Shown: positions 47,101 through 59,600, counted from the first letter of the stretch. The stretch is DNA of 64,000 nt from Syngnathus acus (GCF_901709675.1 NC_051091.1:4622967-4686966), one strand, 5' to 3'. A program made the numbers and translations. Notes: generated by a model from the sequence alone, not told the origin.

Positions 47101-47461
47101 TCGTGTGTTTCTTCAAAAATGTTTGCATCATGATGGTGTGCCTGAGCAGTTTAGCCTTTCACCACTCACCATCTTGTCTGCTTTCCTCACAGGTTTACTG
47201 GTGGATAAATTTGAAGACTACAAGTACCTCTTCTTCTTGTGCGGCGCAGTGATTGTTACCGGCGGGATCTTCCTTTTCGTCATGAATATTTACAACTATC
47301 GTATGCTGGAAAAAGAGAGGCGTCGACAGCCAAACGCAAATCACACAGTAGGCCAAGACCAGGCCGAGATGGCGAGCGCGCTCACTCACACTTTTTGTCC
47401 AAAGGAGTCTGACGTGCTTGAGTGTAAAGAAGACGTAGCGAGCATCCAAGTTAAAAGTTGA
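43927..47461 (+). CDS. Monocarboxylate transporter, MCT1/MCT2 type (SLC16 family), complete, 480 aa
   Basis: A proton-coupled carrier for lactate, pyruvate and ketone bodies in the plasma membrane, 12 TM segments, major facilitator superfamily. Coding exons: 43927-44143, 44811-44954, 45038-45850 and 47193-47461 (1443 nt with stop). All junctions are GT-AG and the frame closes. It shows the SLC16 signature PPDGGWGW (13-20), K38, R143 after the YFLAKR motif, [13 protein letters not shown], and the TM8 Asp-Arg pair (VDMFVRP; D291, R295), the residues tied to proton/substrate coupling in MCT1. The central loop is about 198-240 and the C-tail is short and charged. [34 protein letters not shown] and [20 protein letters not shown] place it with MCT1/MCT2 (SLC16A1/SLC16A7), slightly nearer MCT2, not MCT3/4. 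Orthology is unsettled, so no symbol is given. Confidence 0.92.
44144..44810 (+). other. SLC16 gene intron after coding exon 1
   Basis: A 667-bp intron. It starts GTGAGT and ends TTTCACAG. Nothing else is recognised in it. Confidence 0.85.
44811..44954 (+). CDS. SLC16 transporter coding exon 2 (144 bp)
   Basis: The acceptor is ATTTCACAG. It reads [20 protein letters not shown] and [14 protein letters not shown] to CVGVIAG, matching the MCT1/2 TM2-TM4 segment (GPVSSVLVNKYGSRPVVIAG in MCT2). The donor is GTACGA, somewhat weak. Confidence 0.93.
45038..45850 (+). CDS. SLC16 transporter coding exon 3 (813 bp)
   Basis: The acceptor is CGCCACAG and the donor GTAACT. It encodes TM4 to about TM11, including R143, the central cytoplasmic loop, the TM8 D291/R295 pair and the block [20 protein letters not shown]. 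Confidence 0.96.
45851..47192 (+). other. SLC16 gene last intron (about 1.3 kb)
   Basis: Starts GTAACT and ends TCCTCACAG. It contains a CTCF-like CCTCCAGAGGGCAC (46451-46464). There is no further exon: the protein aligns across the junction without a gap. Confidence 0.8.
47193..47461 (+). CDS. SLC16 transporter coding exon 4, C-terminus and stop
   Basis: The acceptor is CCTCACAG. It reads [22 protein letters not shown]12 ([18 protein letters not shown]), a basic KERRR membrane-exit motif and a charged tail ending in VASIQVKS and TGA. Confidence 0.95.
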
Positions 47462-48450
47462 CACTTTTAACAAGGGTTTGTCGATTGTAATTGGCTAGAA
47501 TATGGTTCAAATGATGTTTACATTACCCTATTTTTTAATGTTCAATGAAATCCAATGTAGCAGTATAAAAAACAAAACTGTGGGACGATGAATTCTATTC
47601 AGAAGACATTCCATTTAAATGGAATACTTCATTCTTGCAGAGATAGGCTCAGATATTTTTTTTTAGTTTTATCTTTCCCAAGACCAAAGTGGCACTTACG
47701 TTGAATAACTCAAAACAGCTCCAAGGTTTTATTATCTTGTTACCTTTCACCTACAGTACGTGCCCCTCCTTTCTACTGTTCAAAAGTACAACGTTACACT
47801 GATCCCCCAAGCCTTACATTTGAAGTTGACATATTTTCGAAACAAATGAGCCAGCGTACTTTTCCTTCCATCACTAGGCCATATATGTTCCTCTGTGCCA
47901 TTTCCTGACAACATTGCACTGATGAGTCCTACTGCTTGACTTTTGAGACTGTGTTTGTCAACCAAACATGAATGTTTTAAGTGTTCGATACTCTTACTGT
48001 GTAAAACGGTTCCTTTGTTTTCTGTCAGTGACCAGACTGTGAATTACTTCTTCGGTGCGTCTAAATCAATAGTGCTTAACCTGGGTTCGATCGAACCCTA
48101 GGGGTTCGGTGAGTAGGTCTCAGGGGTTCGACAGAGCCTCCACTGAGGAGGTCCGAACAAACCTGATTTATCGTGTAAGTATGCAATTTGTTGTGAGTTT
48201 ATGCATTGTGTTGATTTTGTTCTTTGAACAAGGTGATGTTCATCAACGGCTCATTTTGTGCACCAGTAAAAAACATCTATGTCTTGAATTTAAAAAATAT
48301 ATATTTTTCACAAACGAGGGGTTCGGTGAATGCGCATATGAAACCTCTAACAAGGTGAAGAACCACTGGTCTAAATGAATTTGACTCTACTGAATACAAA
48401 ACGTGTCTGTCTGCAATCACTTCAATTAACAAGCCTATTAAAGCCAAACA
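47462..48450 (+). other. SLC16 gene 3' flank, probable 3' UTR
   Basis: No AATAAA was found directly after the stop codon. The nearest variant signal seen is ATTAAA (48437-48442), which would place a hAT MITE inside the 3' UTR. The extent is uncertain. Confidence 0.35.
48067..48368. mobile_element. hAT-type MITE with perfect 8-bp target duplication
   Basis: The element begins CAATAGTGCTTAACCTGGG and ends GGTGAAGAACCACTG, imperfect inverted repeats of the CAGTGGTTCTTAACC kind typical of hAT/Charlie-like MITEs. The 8-mer GTCTAAAT flanks both ends exactly (48059-48066 and 48369-48376). The interior has GGGGTTCGG repeats and AT-rich filler with no transposase. Confidence 0.88.
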
Positions 48451-48994
48451 TAACCATGACAACTTGTACCGCACGGATGGAGCGAGATATAAGATGAGAG
48501 AGCGCGTCTAGATGTTGATGACCCACCCACCTTTCTCCCGACCTTTGCATCTGTAAGAATCAAATCTGCCTTGTTTACAATCGGCGGCTGAGCCGATGAA
48601 TCGGGAGCGGTCTTACACGAGTGGCCGGTCTGAGACGAGCAGCCGAGAAAGAATGTGCTCCCTCGAGGCTCAAAGAGCGCCGGCATCTATCAGGAGAAGA
48701 AATTGAATGGGATTTGGAGAGCAACAGAGATTAGATAGCGCTCCGCTGTTGAGCAAGCATGAGACGCGCCGATGTAACGCTTTCCCTGGCTGGGATGAAA
48801 TCAAACCACAGTGAAACGGGCTCACAGTGACATGTGTGCACACACTGTGGCCTTTGGGCCCAAAGTCAAGATTTGATACTTTTGTTTGCTTTTTTTTTCT
48901 GTCTGCTCTGGTTCAAAAAAGGTTGAGAAACTCCGAATCATGCTATTGCATTCTGTTGTGTCGATTCAACCTGCTCTCCTTAATCAGCATAGTC

Positions 48995-49230
48995 TCTGGT
49001 CCATTTCAAAGTCAAAGTCAATTTCATCACATGCCAAGACACACAAAGAAATCAAAATTACGTTCCCACTATCCCACGGTGACAAGACATAGTACACAAT
49101 ATACTACATACAAGTAAACAACACAAAAAATAAAAACAAGAAGGCACAAACAATGAATAAATAAGAGTGATGAATAAATAATAAATAAACAAATAACATA
49201 ATAAATAAGAGGAGCAAAAATGGAGCAAGT
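48995..49230. mobile_element. Probable degenerate interspersed repeat with an ATAA-rich tail
   Basis: AAGTCAAAGTCAATTTCATC followed by ATGCCAAGACACACAAAG and an AATAAATAA-rich 3' stretch looks like the 3' part of a common fish retroelement (AAGTCAAAGTCAACTTTATTG type). Assignment is from memory and no ORF remains. Confidence 0.4.
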
Positions 49231-49340
49231 GTGCATCTGGGGTCACCAACCTTTTTGAAAAAGACCGTCTAATTCAGTACTGATTCATGAGAAGGGATAG
49301 CAGTTTGATACATACCTGAAATAACACATTAGCATTGTCA
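49231..49340. mobile_element. One end of a hAT-like MITE
   Basis: GGGGTCACCAACCTTTTTGA followed by GTACTGATTCATG and CAGTTTGATACATAC matches a familiar fish repeat start (GGGGTCACCAACCTTTTTGA..CTACCAGTTTGATACAC). The other terminus is not identifiable. Confidence 0.55.
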
Positions 49341-50544
49341 TTAAAAATACGATACAATACAACACTTTACTTACTTTTCTTTATTCGTTTCTTGGAAGTT
49401 ATCCGGGCTGGCACCAGGGAGTGGTTCAAGCATATTTCGGGAGGGTGGGGGGGTGGGGGAGTCCCACGCTCCAACATCTAGCTCCGCCTGTGATTGCAAA
49501 CCAGTATTTTACTCAGGTACAAGCTAACTGAGAAGATAAATAAAAATATGATGAGGCAATTATGATCAAATTCTTAATGGCACGTTTTCAATTATGGAAA
49601 AGCCAGAACATCTCCTGGTAATATGTGACGCCCAATGAAGAACAAAAGGTTTTGAGAAGAATTTGGCAACGTAAGCAAGAACGCTTACTACTTGAGGGAG
49701 GCGTAGCAAACCTTTTTCCATCCATCATCCCTGTCACTGTCCCACTCACTGAGCAGTGGAGGTAATGAAAGTCATTTAACATACATCTATAATTAATATG
49801 CTATCTTTGGGCGGCGTGGTCGGGCCGAGCGAGGTGAGGTGATGGAGTGCGTTTATTATGCGTATGCGTGGGGTCTGCCATGACAGGGCATCGGGCCGCT
49901 GACATGCTAATTCACGGAGCATCACTCCCGCTGCGCCGGGGTCAGATTTCTGCAGCAATCTGGGCCACCGCACACCTCCCATAGGGGCACTACGATATTA
50001 TGCCCCCTCTCATCATTTACTTCCTGACTTCAAGTGTCCCCAAGTAAGGTGAGGCACTGGCTCAGTAGGTTTGCCGCCTCGGGCCTGTTCATTCGCTGCA
50101 CTCTCTCCTTTGTCTTGTATTTATTTATTATATTTGTTAACTTTAGCTATTGCCCTCTCAGCTCTCCTGCCAACCGAAATAATATGATTTTAATCTTTAA
50201 TTTTAAGTCTCAAAAGCACAGTTTCTAGTATTCTTTACCAGAAATAAGTTTTAGACAGCCATCATAATCATGATGGAGCTTGCATTTTCTTCTCGGCCAC
50301 TCTTGTCGGATCAAAACCAAAGTGACGGATGACTTTCAATTACATTTTGACATACCTGATGTTTTTTAATTGGAAGACTTTCGTCGCAATAAAAAAAATC
50401 ACAAATTCAATTAGTATGCTGTCAGTGCATATTTGTTTTGTTTTCATATCAGCGACGTGAACGAATGTTAATGATTAAGATCGGAAATAAATGTCATCTT
50501 TCAATATTAAAAGATTTTTCTGCCCTTTTGATCACAAATGCAGA

Positions 50545-50547
<3 letters not shown>

Positions 50548-50593
<46 letters not shown>

Positions 50594-50639
50594 ATAGAAT
50601 TACCATATAATATATATATATATATGTACAATAGAATTA

Positions 50640-50720
<81 letters not shown>
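50548..50720. repeat. AT microsatellite with an embedded 37-bp tandem duplication
   Basis: Long TA runs are interrupted twice by GTACAATAGAATTACCATA (at about 50589 and 50626), a 37-bp period. The longest pure TA run is about 70 bp (50642-50714). It should form cruciforms easily. Confidence 0.9.
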
Positions 50721-53700
50721 CTGCAGCGGTGTGTGTACTCATTATTTTCGGTTGAACATTTCCTGCACATATTTTACTGCAACTTCTTTCCATGGATCGG
50801 ATCGTATCACGTGACTAAGCGGTTCCCGTGGAAACTAGACAAGTGAGCTTTCAGTGCATGTAAATGAAGCTCCTTCTCTCTCTTCACTGTCCCCACACTT
50901 GGCCTTTTAAAGTTTTTGTCAACAGATGTGGCTAGGGTCGCTTGGTGTGCCACATGAGTGTCCGTGTGTCTCATTTTAATGGTCGACATATGGATGGTGA
51001 GACAGATGAGAGGGACAGGTGCTGACTTGTGCATCCTGTCGACCCTCACGGCATTGCAGACCAAATCAGTGTACCCATGCATTTGGCACGCACACACACT
51101 CACACACACACTTTTTTCCCCCCACCATTTAGTCCATTGAAAAACGACCGCCTATTTTTTAAATGAGATTATTTTGTTCTCTGATTGTCATGCTGACTGT
51201 TTGAGTGTTCTGCATTTTAATACTTCCATTGCATGCTAGAAAATGCCCCCTTCCCCACCACCACACACACACACCGGTATAATTGGGTTTCTAAAACAAT
51301 GACCTTGCTACGTCTCCTTTTTACCATATTCTCCCTCTCTCTCATTTCTGTGATTCAGGCAGACAAAAAAGATGCAAAATTCGGTGCAGGGGCCGTGCAG
51401 CTGACTCTACGGCAATAAGCTCGCATCGGAGGTGTTTAATTAGTTGAGCCACGGCCGTCCCTATGGAGTGGCTTTTTATTACCTCAATATGTCATGGAGT
51501 GCATCATCCTGCATCTCACACACACACACGTGTGCACAAAGCAGTGTTTCCCAGTTAGAGGGCAGGAGGCTGGAAAGATGATTGACTTGGGAAGAGCAGA
51601 AAAAGGGCAATCACAGCAAAAGGTGGCCACGGTGACGACACCCTTACACTCTCCGATCTCACCCAGCGGAGCGTTCATCCCTCTCCTTGTTGCGATCTCG
51701 AGGTGCTTAGACAGCTGATTGCTGGGTGACTTTGGCCAGCCGAAGTGAGTGGCATCTGTTCTGTCCGGTCCGTGTGCACCATTAAGCCAGCTGGGCGTGT
51801 GGCTTAACTGTGTACGGGGGGGGCGCCAAGGCCATTAACTCACGCCGGCACTACGAATGACTGCAATGCTACGTCAAGCATGCCAGAACATCATTTAACC
51901 ACGGCAGAGGATGGCGCTGGGATACGAACACACCCAAACACACATGGAATCGCTGTTTGGATTTGTAATCATTTTTGATTGCATTTAGTCGAACAAATTG
52001 TGGGTCACCAAATTGAACTGGGAATCATCGTTTGCCTTTTGGCCAATCGTTGTTGGCAAACTATTCAATTGATCACACTCAATTGTATGTACTGTACACT
52101 GAAACTATGGAAAACTATTTAGGGAGTGAGAAAAAATGAATTTTCGGAAGTAACGCACAAGCGCCAGAGTAATAATTCAACGGCCCCCAAAGACGCCGGC
52201 CCATCGGGCATCTGACGGCTACGCCCGACGGCCAGTCCAGCTCGGTACTGTTAGTTCATTGCGGGGTCAGTGCAACTATTTCCAGCCCATGTTGATGAAG
52301 ACAGTCAGCTGTTGAAAATATTGTAGCGTTGGCCCTGCATCTTGTCAAAGATTCATAAGCACCAACTTCCATTTGGGCCTCCCGCTGTTTTTTATTCCAG
52401 CTGCTGTGAGCCAAATTTTAATTGTGATTTGAATATTTTTCCATAAGAACAGCAAATCTGCTCAGTGTTATTTACAATGAACGTCGAATTGTGTCGAGTC
52501 CTCCGTGTATTGGGGTCCATAATTGAGAAGCTCGAGTCACCATATTTAAACCTCAGCCAATCTCCACAAGTCATTTCCTGGCTTCTTCTGTTTGCAGGTA
52601 AACATTCCCATTTCTGCCAGCGATTGTCATGCATGTGTGATTTCCATGCGCCTGTATGCCCAGACTTCTTTGGCAGCATCTACACTTGCTTTTGTTGTGT
52701 GCTGCCCACCGGGAGACATTAATAAGCACTCCTCGGCCTGCCGGGATCCCTGGGGCACAGTTCTTAGCGTGAGGTGGCATCCCCAGCGCCTGCCTGAAAG
52801 GTTTTCGAGGAGAATGGAGTTCCTCCAGGGGGGTCGTGAAATGAAAGACAAATGTCTTTATGGATATGGATGAGTAAAATCCCGCTGTCACCTCTCTCCC
52901 CATCTCCAAGTTGTGCTCTGAAGCTACTTCATTAAGAACGCCATGACCTCCTCTTTGGCGACCTTTGGCTTCGGCTGTGGGGCGTTAAACTGTGGACCAC
53001 ATTGTGGGTGGTCCATGTAGGAGCAAGTGATTGATTACATTTTTACAAGAGCAATGTACGACCAGAGCCAGTAATTGGCACTGCACTTGGTGTTTCTTTT
53101 TTTCCTCCTCATTATTTCTGGTCCTGATTCTGGTTTGATTTATATTCCCCCTCACTCACAGGCAAATGATTTAAGAAAGCCATTTTAAAAGCCACTGGGC
53201 AGTGAGAGGAAGTCTCAGGGCAGCAGAAGTAAAAAAGACTGACGTAGAGTTGCCAGAAGAGGTCAGCGTTGCTCCACTGATGAAGCGAAGGCCCGCTTTT
53301 CAACCTGTCGATGGTCCCCTCTCGCTATCTCTCACTTCACCTCGCACTCCATCCTCTCTGGATCACACCCGAGGTGTTGCATCTAGTCCTACTTCCGTTG
53401 TGAGCTAAACTGCCACAACACAACATTGTTTCCGTAAAAGGTAGAAGATACTTGGCGTCACCAAACAACAACAACCTTGTGTGGTAATTGGATTTGACTC
53501 CACTTCATCTAATGTGTTGGCAAACAACAGCACACAAAAGACAGGCTTGGAATAAAGAAAAGCCAATGAGCGTATGAAAAAAAATTAATAGAGTTGCTCG
53601 GGAGGGACACTAACAGGATATTGACACAGATTAAGACACACACGAGAGGAGACAGATTAAAATTGCACCATCAAAAGGATCCCTCCCATGCCATATTGAT

Positions 53701-56004
53701 TAGGGAATGTGTTGTTGTCAACGTTTAGATTTGATTACCGTTGACACGCAGGGCTGGAGCTGAAACACAAGGCTGGTAATGGCCACGACGCCTTTTGCAT
53801 ATTAAATAGAACACCGATCTTGCAGGAGTAATTAATAGTGCTGGGTGGTTATGAAATTCCCGGCGTAAACGGCCAATCAGATTTGCATGGCTCGCATGGC
53901 GGTAACTAGGATGGAGCATGGGAGGGCGGCGTTATGTGGATGTTTCAAGGTAATTTTCCCATCGGGTGCTCCTAGTTTTGCTGAAAGGACCCCTGCGGTC
54001 ACACTTTGCCTAAACATTTGTATGGTGTTTACATTGTGACGTTTATGTATTTCTGTTGCTAGGTGGAAATGCATAGGGATGATTTCACAGCTCGCGAATG
54101 GCCGACACAAACTCAACATCAAGCAAGGATTTACTTTGGAGGATATTTGAATTATCCGTCAAGGCTTTTTTCACATTTGTCTTTCCATTATTCTTGGAAA
54201 CTGTTTAAATTTCCCCATGAACTGAAATTAATGATTCATGGGAATTATTACGGCTAGCTAGAAATGAAACGAGGTTCCGGGAAATAATTTCAATTGCAAC
54301 TTCAATATGCATCTGGGACATCTGAAAAAAACATCTCTTCCCTTCACTACCTATTTATTTTATTCACTGCTTTTACCAAGCAAATGTTAAACCCTTGAAC
54401 CCTTTTTACTGAAAGATGAACGGTTGGATTTTAGATGAACTGAAATTCAATTCTTAAAAAAAGAAATCAATGCAAGCAGGAATCACAGATGAATAAAACA
54501 AAATTTCATTTGACAGAACAGTTCTCATAAATGTATAAAACTTTTGCGAGATATCACTATCCTTAAACTTCGGCAACTACGCATTCTAACGCTTAGATTT
54601 ATTTAATAATGAGCAAAAGTCAACTTAAATAAACTATCACGCCACTGACCCAAATGAGGACGACCGATTCCGCAACTTTTTGGAAGCAGTCTACTGTTTA
54701 AAGTTTCCCTTAAGCTTGAAAGCATGTTTATGTGGAACGGTGAAAGGACGAGTTTCCACACTACCACATCGATATTTTTACAAAGCAGAAATGACTTCTG
54801 GCGAGTTTAGCGACTCCATTTTTCAACACGATGTCGTTCGGATAACTATCAACTGTCTGGTTCAAAACTCCAGCACTCCGTTTAAAAAAATAAATAAATA
54901 CATTTAAATAATGTTTAATCTGTTACATGCAGAATACAACACACTGTGCGACCACAGTAAAAATGGCACAACGTAGTGTTATAAGGCTGTCATTGGACAA
55001 TAGCAATAGCAAAGAATAAAAGAACCGCAGCGCTAAAGCGGCCCTCGAGGTCCCGAAACCACATTCATCCCATATCATCCTAGCGTAATCCCTTCTAAAG
55101 CTATACAGTATTTAAAAATCACCCACTAAATGTTCTATTCGCGTGAGGTTGAGTGTGCGGCGTGTTTGTGGCCCGCGGCGGGGCATTGCGTCTTTGTCCT
55201 TCCTCCTCTCCCCTGCAGATGAGATGAGTGATTCAGGGCTACGGGGGCTCTTCCCTCACTCTGTGTCATTTCCAGGCCAGCAGCCCCCCCGGGGACCTCG
55301 CGCCTTCCCCACCCAGCAGCCCCCCCGGGCCTTTGCCACACATAACGCATTGGCTCTGTCACCAACACTGCTTATTTTAGAGCGGCCTCCTTGGCGCACC
55401 AGAGAACGCTCACTTTATGGAAATCATATTAATGAATTTGCAGGAGTTTGGGAGAAAGGATTCAGTGCTCATGCCAGCAGTGCCAGAAGGTGAATGGGAC
55501 AGTGACAGGAAGTCGAAAGATAAAGGAAGAATCGGAGAAGAAAGAGACACGATGTACTGCAGCTTTGTGATTATGTTGCAGCTACTGGAGACGAAGGGCA
55601 GATGAAGGTCAGAAAAATCCTCACTGGAGCCAGTCGGTGCCAAATGTCATATTCAGACTTTTTACAGGTGGACAGGATTTCCCTCATTATTATTTCCATA
55701 ATCAAAAGCTGCACTATCGTCTCCTCCGGCGCATCCCCTGGTCTCATATAACGAGTCTAATTCATTCACGATTGAGACAAACAGCCTATTAAAAGCATGT
55801 CCATGATGCAAAATCCAGCCTGGGGAGTCATTGATCGAGGAGGAGGTGATACTAATGAAATCGATGCATTGCACTGATGTGAGAATTTGCAGGAAGTCAA
55901 AGCCTGTAACTTCCACTTTGTGGTGAGGGTCAAAGACAGATCCAGTACGGAGATTTTCATTACGGAGATTTCCTCCATTTCAAATAAATCTAAAAAAAAA
56001 CCAA

Positions 56005-56029
56005 AATATATATATATATATATATATAC

Positions 56030-56069
<40 letters not shown>
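56005..56069. repeat. AT microsatellite with CATATA interruptions
   Basis: About 65 bp of alternating AT with two C-containing interruptions. Confidence 0.9.
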
Positions 56070-56073
<4 letters not shown>

Positions 56074-56489
56074 AGCCACCGAGAGAAGCAGCTCCATTCT
56101 TCCGAGCAGCCCATGCGTTAGATTACAAGAGCCCTGACAAGTACATATGTTCCTCGTCTATCGAGCCCAACAAGCTACAGGCTGCTTATATGCTTTGCAA
56201 ATCACTCCAACAGCACATGCCCTCCTGGGACTCAAGCCAAAGTCCATATTTCAGTCCACAGTTGTCGGCATAATAGCATAAACAGCCTGAGAAATATGAT
56301 ATCATGAGGGGAGGAGGACAAACACTGCAGTCGGGCGCCTGCCTTCATCTTCCTGCTACCACATAGATCAGGCTGGTGCTGGAGTTATCAAGCTTGGTGG
56401 TTCCCAATTTAGGGAAATTAGGAAATTTTCACGAAAGAAAAATGCAAAAAAAAAAAACAAGACTATAAACTGAAATCCTTTCCAACCAA

Positions 56490-56600
56490 TGTTCAGTGTT
56501 TCTTTTAGTATTTTAATAACTGTGTTTGCGCCGTTGTGGGAGTGAACACAGCCGACTTAATTCCCAGCCAATTGAAGCAGCTCCCCTCATTCATCAAATC
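56490..56600. repeat. Dispersed repeat copy 3 (most complete)
   Basis: GTGTTTGCGCCGTTGTGGGA, then GTGAACACAGCCGACTTAAT and CAGCCAATTGAAGCAGCTCC. It aligns with the copies near 11.2 and 32.2 kb. The family is unidentified. Confidence 0.55.
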
Positions 56601-59600
56601 CACCAAAATCACATTCCACCACCTTCGCCCAAAGACACACTGACCCTGTTTTCTCACATTTAACTTTATCTAGAACATTTTTGAAAAGAATCCACCAGCC
56701 AAGATGCGTGTGTGTGTTAACGGAGCGATGCTCCAACATGTCACGCGTGTGCAACTTATCGCTGGTGAAGCTCTCGGCCTCAGTGGAGACAAAGTGGAGG
56801 CGCAAAGCGTTTGATCATATTCATACTGTCAGCACAAAGACAAAGAGCTGCCTCCGAGCAAACACGGTCGGTCACAGGTGAGTCATACACACACACGTAT
56901 AAGCGTGCACACAAAGTGGATACTTTTGCTATCGTTAAATGGTCCGTGAGCTAAATACACACATGCGGAAACGTTGGTTGGATACAGCCGCCCATAGTGC
57001 CCTTGGCATGATCTTCAGGCCTGGCCACCATTAGTGGCCACAGGAGATGCACAATATTCCCCCCCCCCCCCACCCACCACCCTTCCGCTCACTAACCTTT
57101 GCTGTCCTACTGACCCCTCACTGCAGGGCCCCTGCTGTCCTGTCACGCTGCTTGGTGTGTCACCCTGAGTTTCCAGCTGGGAGGTGTGTGCGCACGTGTG
57201 TGCATTTTTTGGCTCTTCATTGATCTTAATGGAATGGGCAATTTATTGCCATTTTGCTACTTTTGTTTTTATTTCAAAGTATTACATAGGATTATCTCAG
57301 ACAACAACAAAAGTGACATCGTTCAGACTTATGAAGCCATGAGGAGGTCACGTGACCGTCACTTTTACACTTGAGAAGATTTCAATCCAGAGGTGAGAAA
57401 AGCCTCTTCTTAAGTGCATAAGACACATTTTAATCCAATTCATGGAGCTTTCCTGGTTAACTCACGTTTTCAGAATAAAAATAATTGAAAAGAACAGCTT
57501 AATCAAGTCAACATTTTTGGAGTGGGGTTTTCTTGTAAGACATTCAGAGCAAAATATGGTTGTGATAGAACGCCACATTTCTTATTTTAGCCCTCTTGAT
57601 TCATTCTTAATCTCAGCAAGCGCGTATCTATGCTGGCACCACGACACAGCCCATCTGTATTACACAGATATGAGAGGAGGCTTGGGGAAATGTCCCTTGA
57701 AGGATTTTGGGGGAGATTTTATTTGAACTTTTTTTAACGCAGCTAGGCCCTGGTAGAGAGCAGACAGATTTAATAAATCCAATTCCCACAAGAGATTAAA
57801 CTAATATTCTGTGTCCTGGTCCAATTTCTAATCTGATTTTAGCAGATTTTTTAACTTTCTTTTACTTAAATGATTGATGTGGCTTTTTAATAGAGACATC
57901 CAAAAGCTAATTTGGTTTTGATCTGAATTAAAACCTGTTTTGGAGATTTTTCTGATATAAAATGGTTATCACCGTCATGAATTTCATACTTCACATATGC
58001 AATTTGTAAGTCACATTAACACATCACTGTCTTGCACACCCCAAGAGCAGTTTTAAGGTTTTTGCATTCGAGTGCTCACCGGAAGGTCCCAAGAGGCAGA
58101 CTGGAGCCAGGCCGCCTTCTTAACCAGCAAGACACGGCTGCCCTCTTCTTCCGCATAGCGATTGGTGGTCAAAGAGGAGCCCGTCCGGAGCCGAGGGAGC
58201 TGCACTCTGCGCCCTCCTCCTGTTGCCGCTTTGATTTCCAATATGTCCTCCCATCACCACAGATGGCTGCAGAGGAAACATTTCCTCCACAGACAGTGCT
58301 CGCATGGCCCCTGGGTCCTGAGGCTGATGGGAGCAGAAATTGGAGAATAATGTACAGTAATAGAATATTTGATTGGGCTCTGATGGGCAAGACACAGAGA
58401 AAACTAGGCTAGTTGAATGCCTGCACCCCCTCGCTTTTTGTCCTTTCCGTCTCAATTTGGTCCAATTGCATGTTTGCATTTTCAAAGCTCCGCATATGAG
58501 AAATAAACTGAAACAATTTAATTGATCCTCAGTCAAATTGAGCTTGCAAGAAATTAGAATTTGTTTTCAAATTGTAAATAAATTAGTTTGAAAATATAGT
58601 CTTTCTAATTCTATTATTTTTTTTAAAAAGTTGAATGTTACCCAATATGTATTTTTCTGCATTTATACAGCTATAACTATTTGCTTGGCATGGACATGTG
58701 CGGCCAATTACGCTCTCCCCAACTAAGCAGACGTTTATTCCTCCTTCCAGGCGAGCGGGCGGACAGGTGCAGCTTTGCTTACCTGACAAGTGGCCATGAG
58801 GCAAAAAGAGGGCGGGGCATGTCTCCAAAGCGCACTAAACATGGAGGGAGCTTTTCACAGGTCCAGATGGTCACGACCGGTGCTGAGAAGCATGACTCCG
58901 CAAACTTGATGACTCATCAGAGAGTCACAGCGTGACGATCCTAATTTCATTGCGAGGTTTGGCTAGAAGAGCATTCCACTGTAAACAACCTGCTGTGGGT
59001 AAAACACCTCAGCAGCATGAAGTCTGAGAAAGAAGTACAATGGAAGTGTTTACACGTCAGGCCTGTTGTGAGGGAGGAAATTGAACATGTGGAGTTTTGG
59101 ACAAGGTGCTAATTGAGGAGTCGATGCCTCTCCTGCAGCTGCGTCAAGGTGAACATCGTTTTAAATAGATGGAGGCCTGTTTCTTTTCTTTTTTTTTAAG
59201 TTGTGGAAAACCATTAGCATAATTGCCATTTTATATAATAGTGTTGGATTTTTCAATGATAGTTTTGCTTTAACATTTGTCTTGTAGTTTCATTTTGATT
59301 TTGTTTTCCTTAACTACAACAACCTAGCTGCTTGGTTGGAATACAGCACTACACTCAAAAATAAAATACTCAAAATCCGTTTCCCACCGTTTTGGCACAA
59401 AAGAGCTTTTTGCCAGTGGCAGCGGAGCCAAATTCAGATGTCCACCTGACAGCGGAAGGGCTGTCATGTAAGGCCGGTCGGGGGAAATCACAGCAAAGTT
59501 AACAAGTATTGCCGCAGTCATCAATCACTCGGACCGATCCTCCTCGGTTCTCCGGCCCCGGGATCCATCAGAGGGGACGGGGGCTGACATTGAGAAAAAT

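Noticed and set aside
50041-50110. Possible tRNA-derived SINE head (GGCTCAGTAGGTTTGCCGCC)
   Set aside because: The B box is poor (TGTTCATTCGC) and no tail or target duplication was found.
50438-50793. Overlapping frames of IYIYIY repeats on both strands
   Set aside because: Translation of the AT microsatellite.
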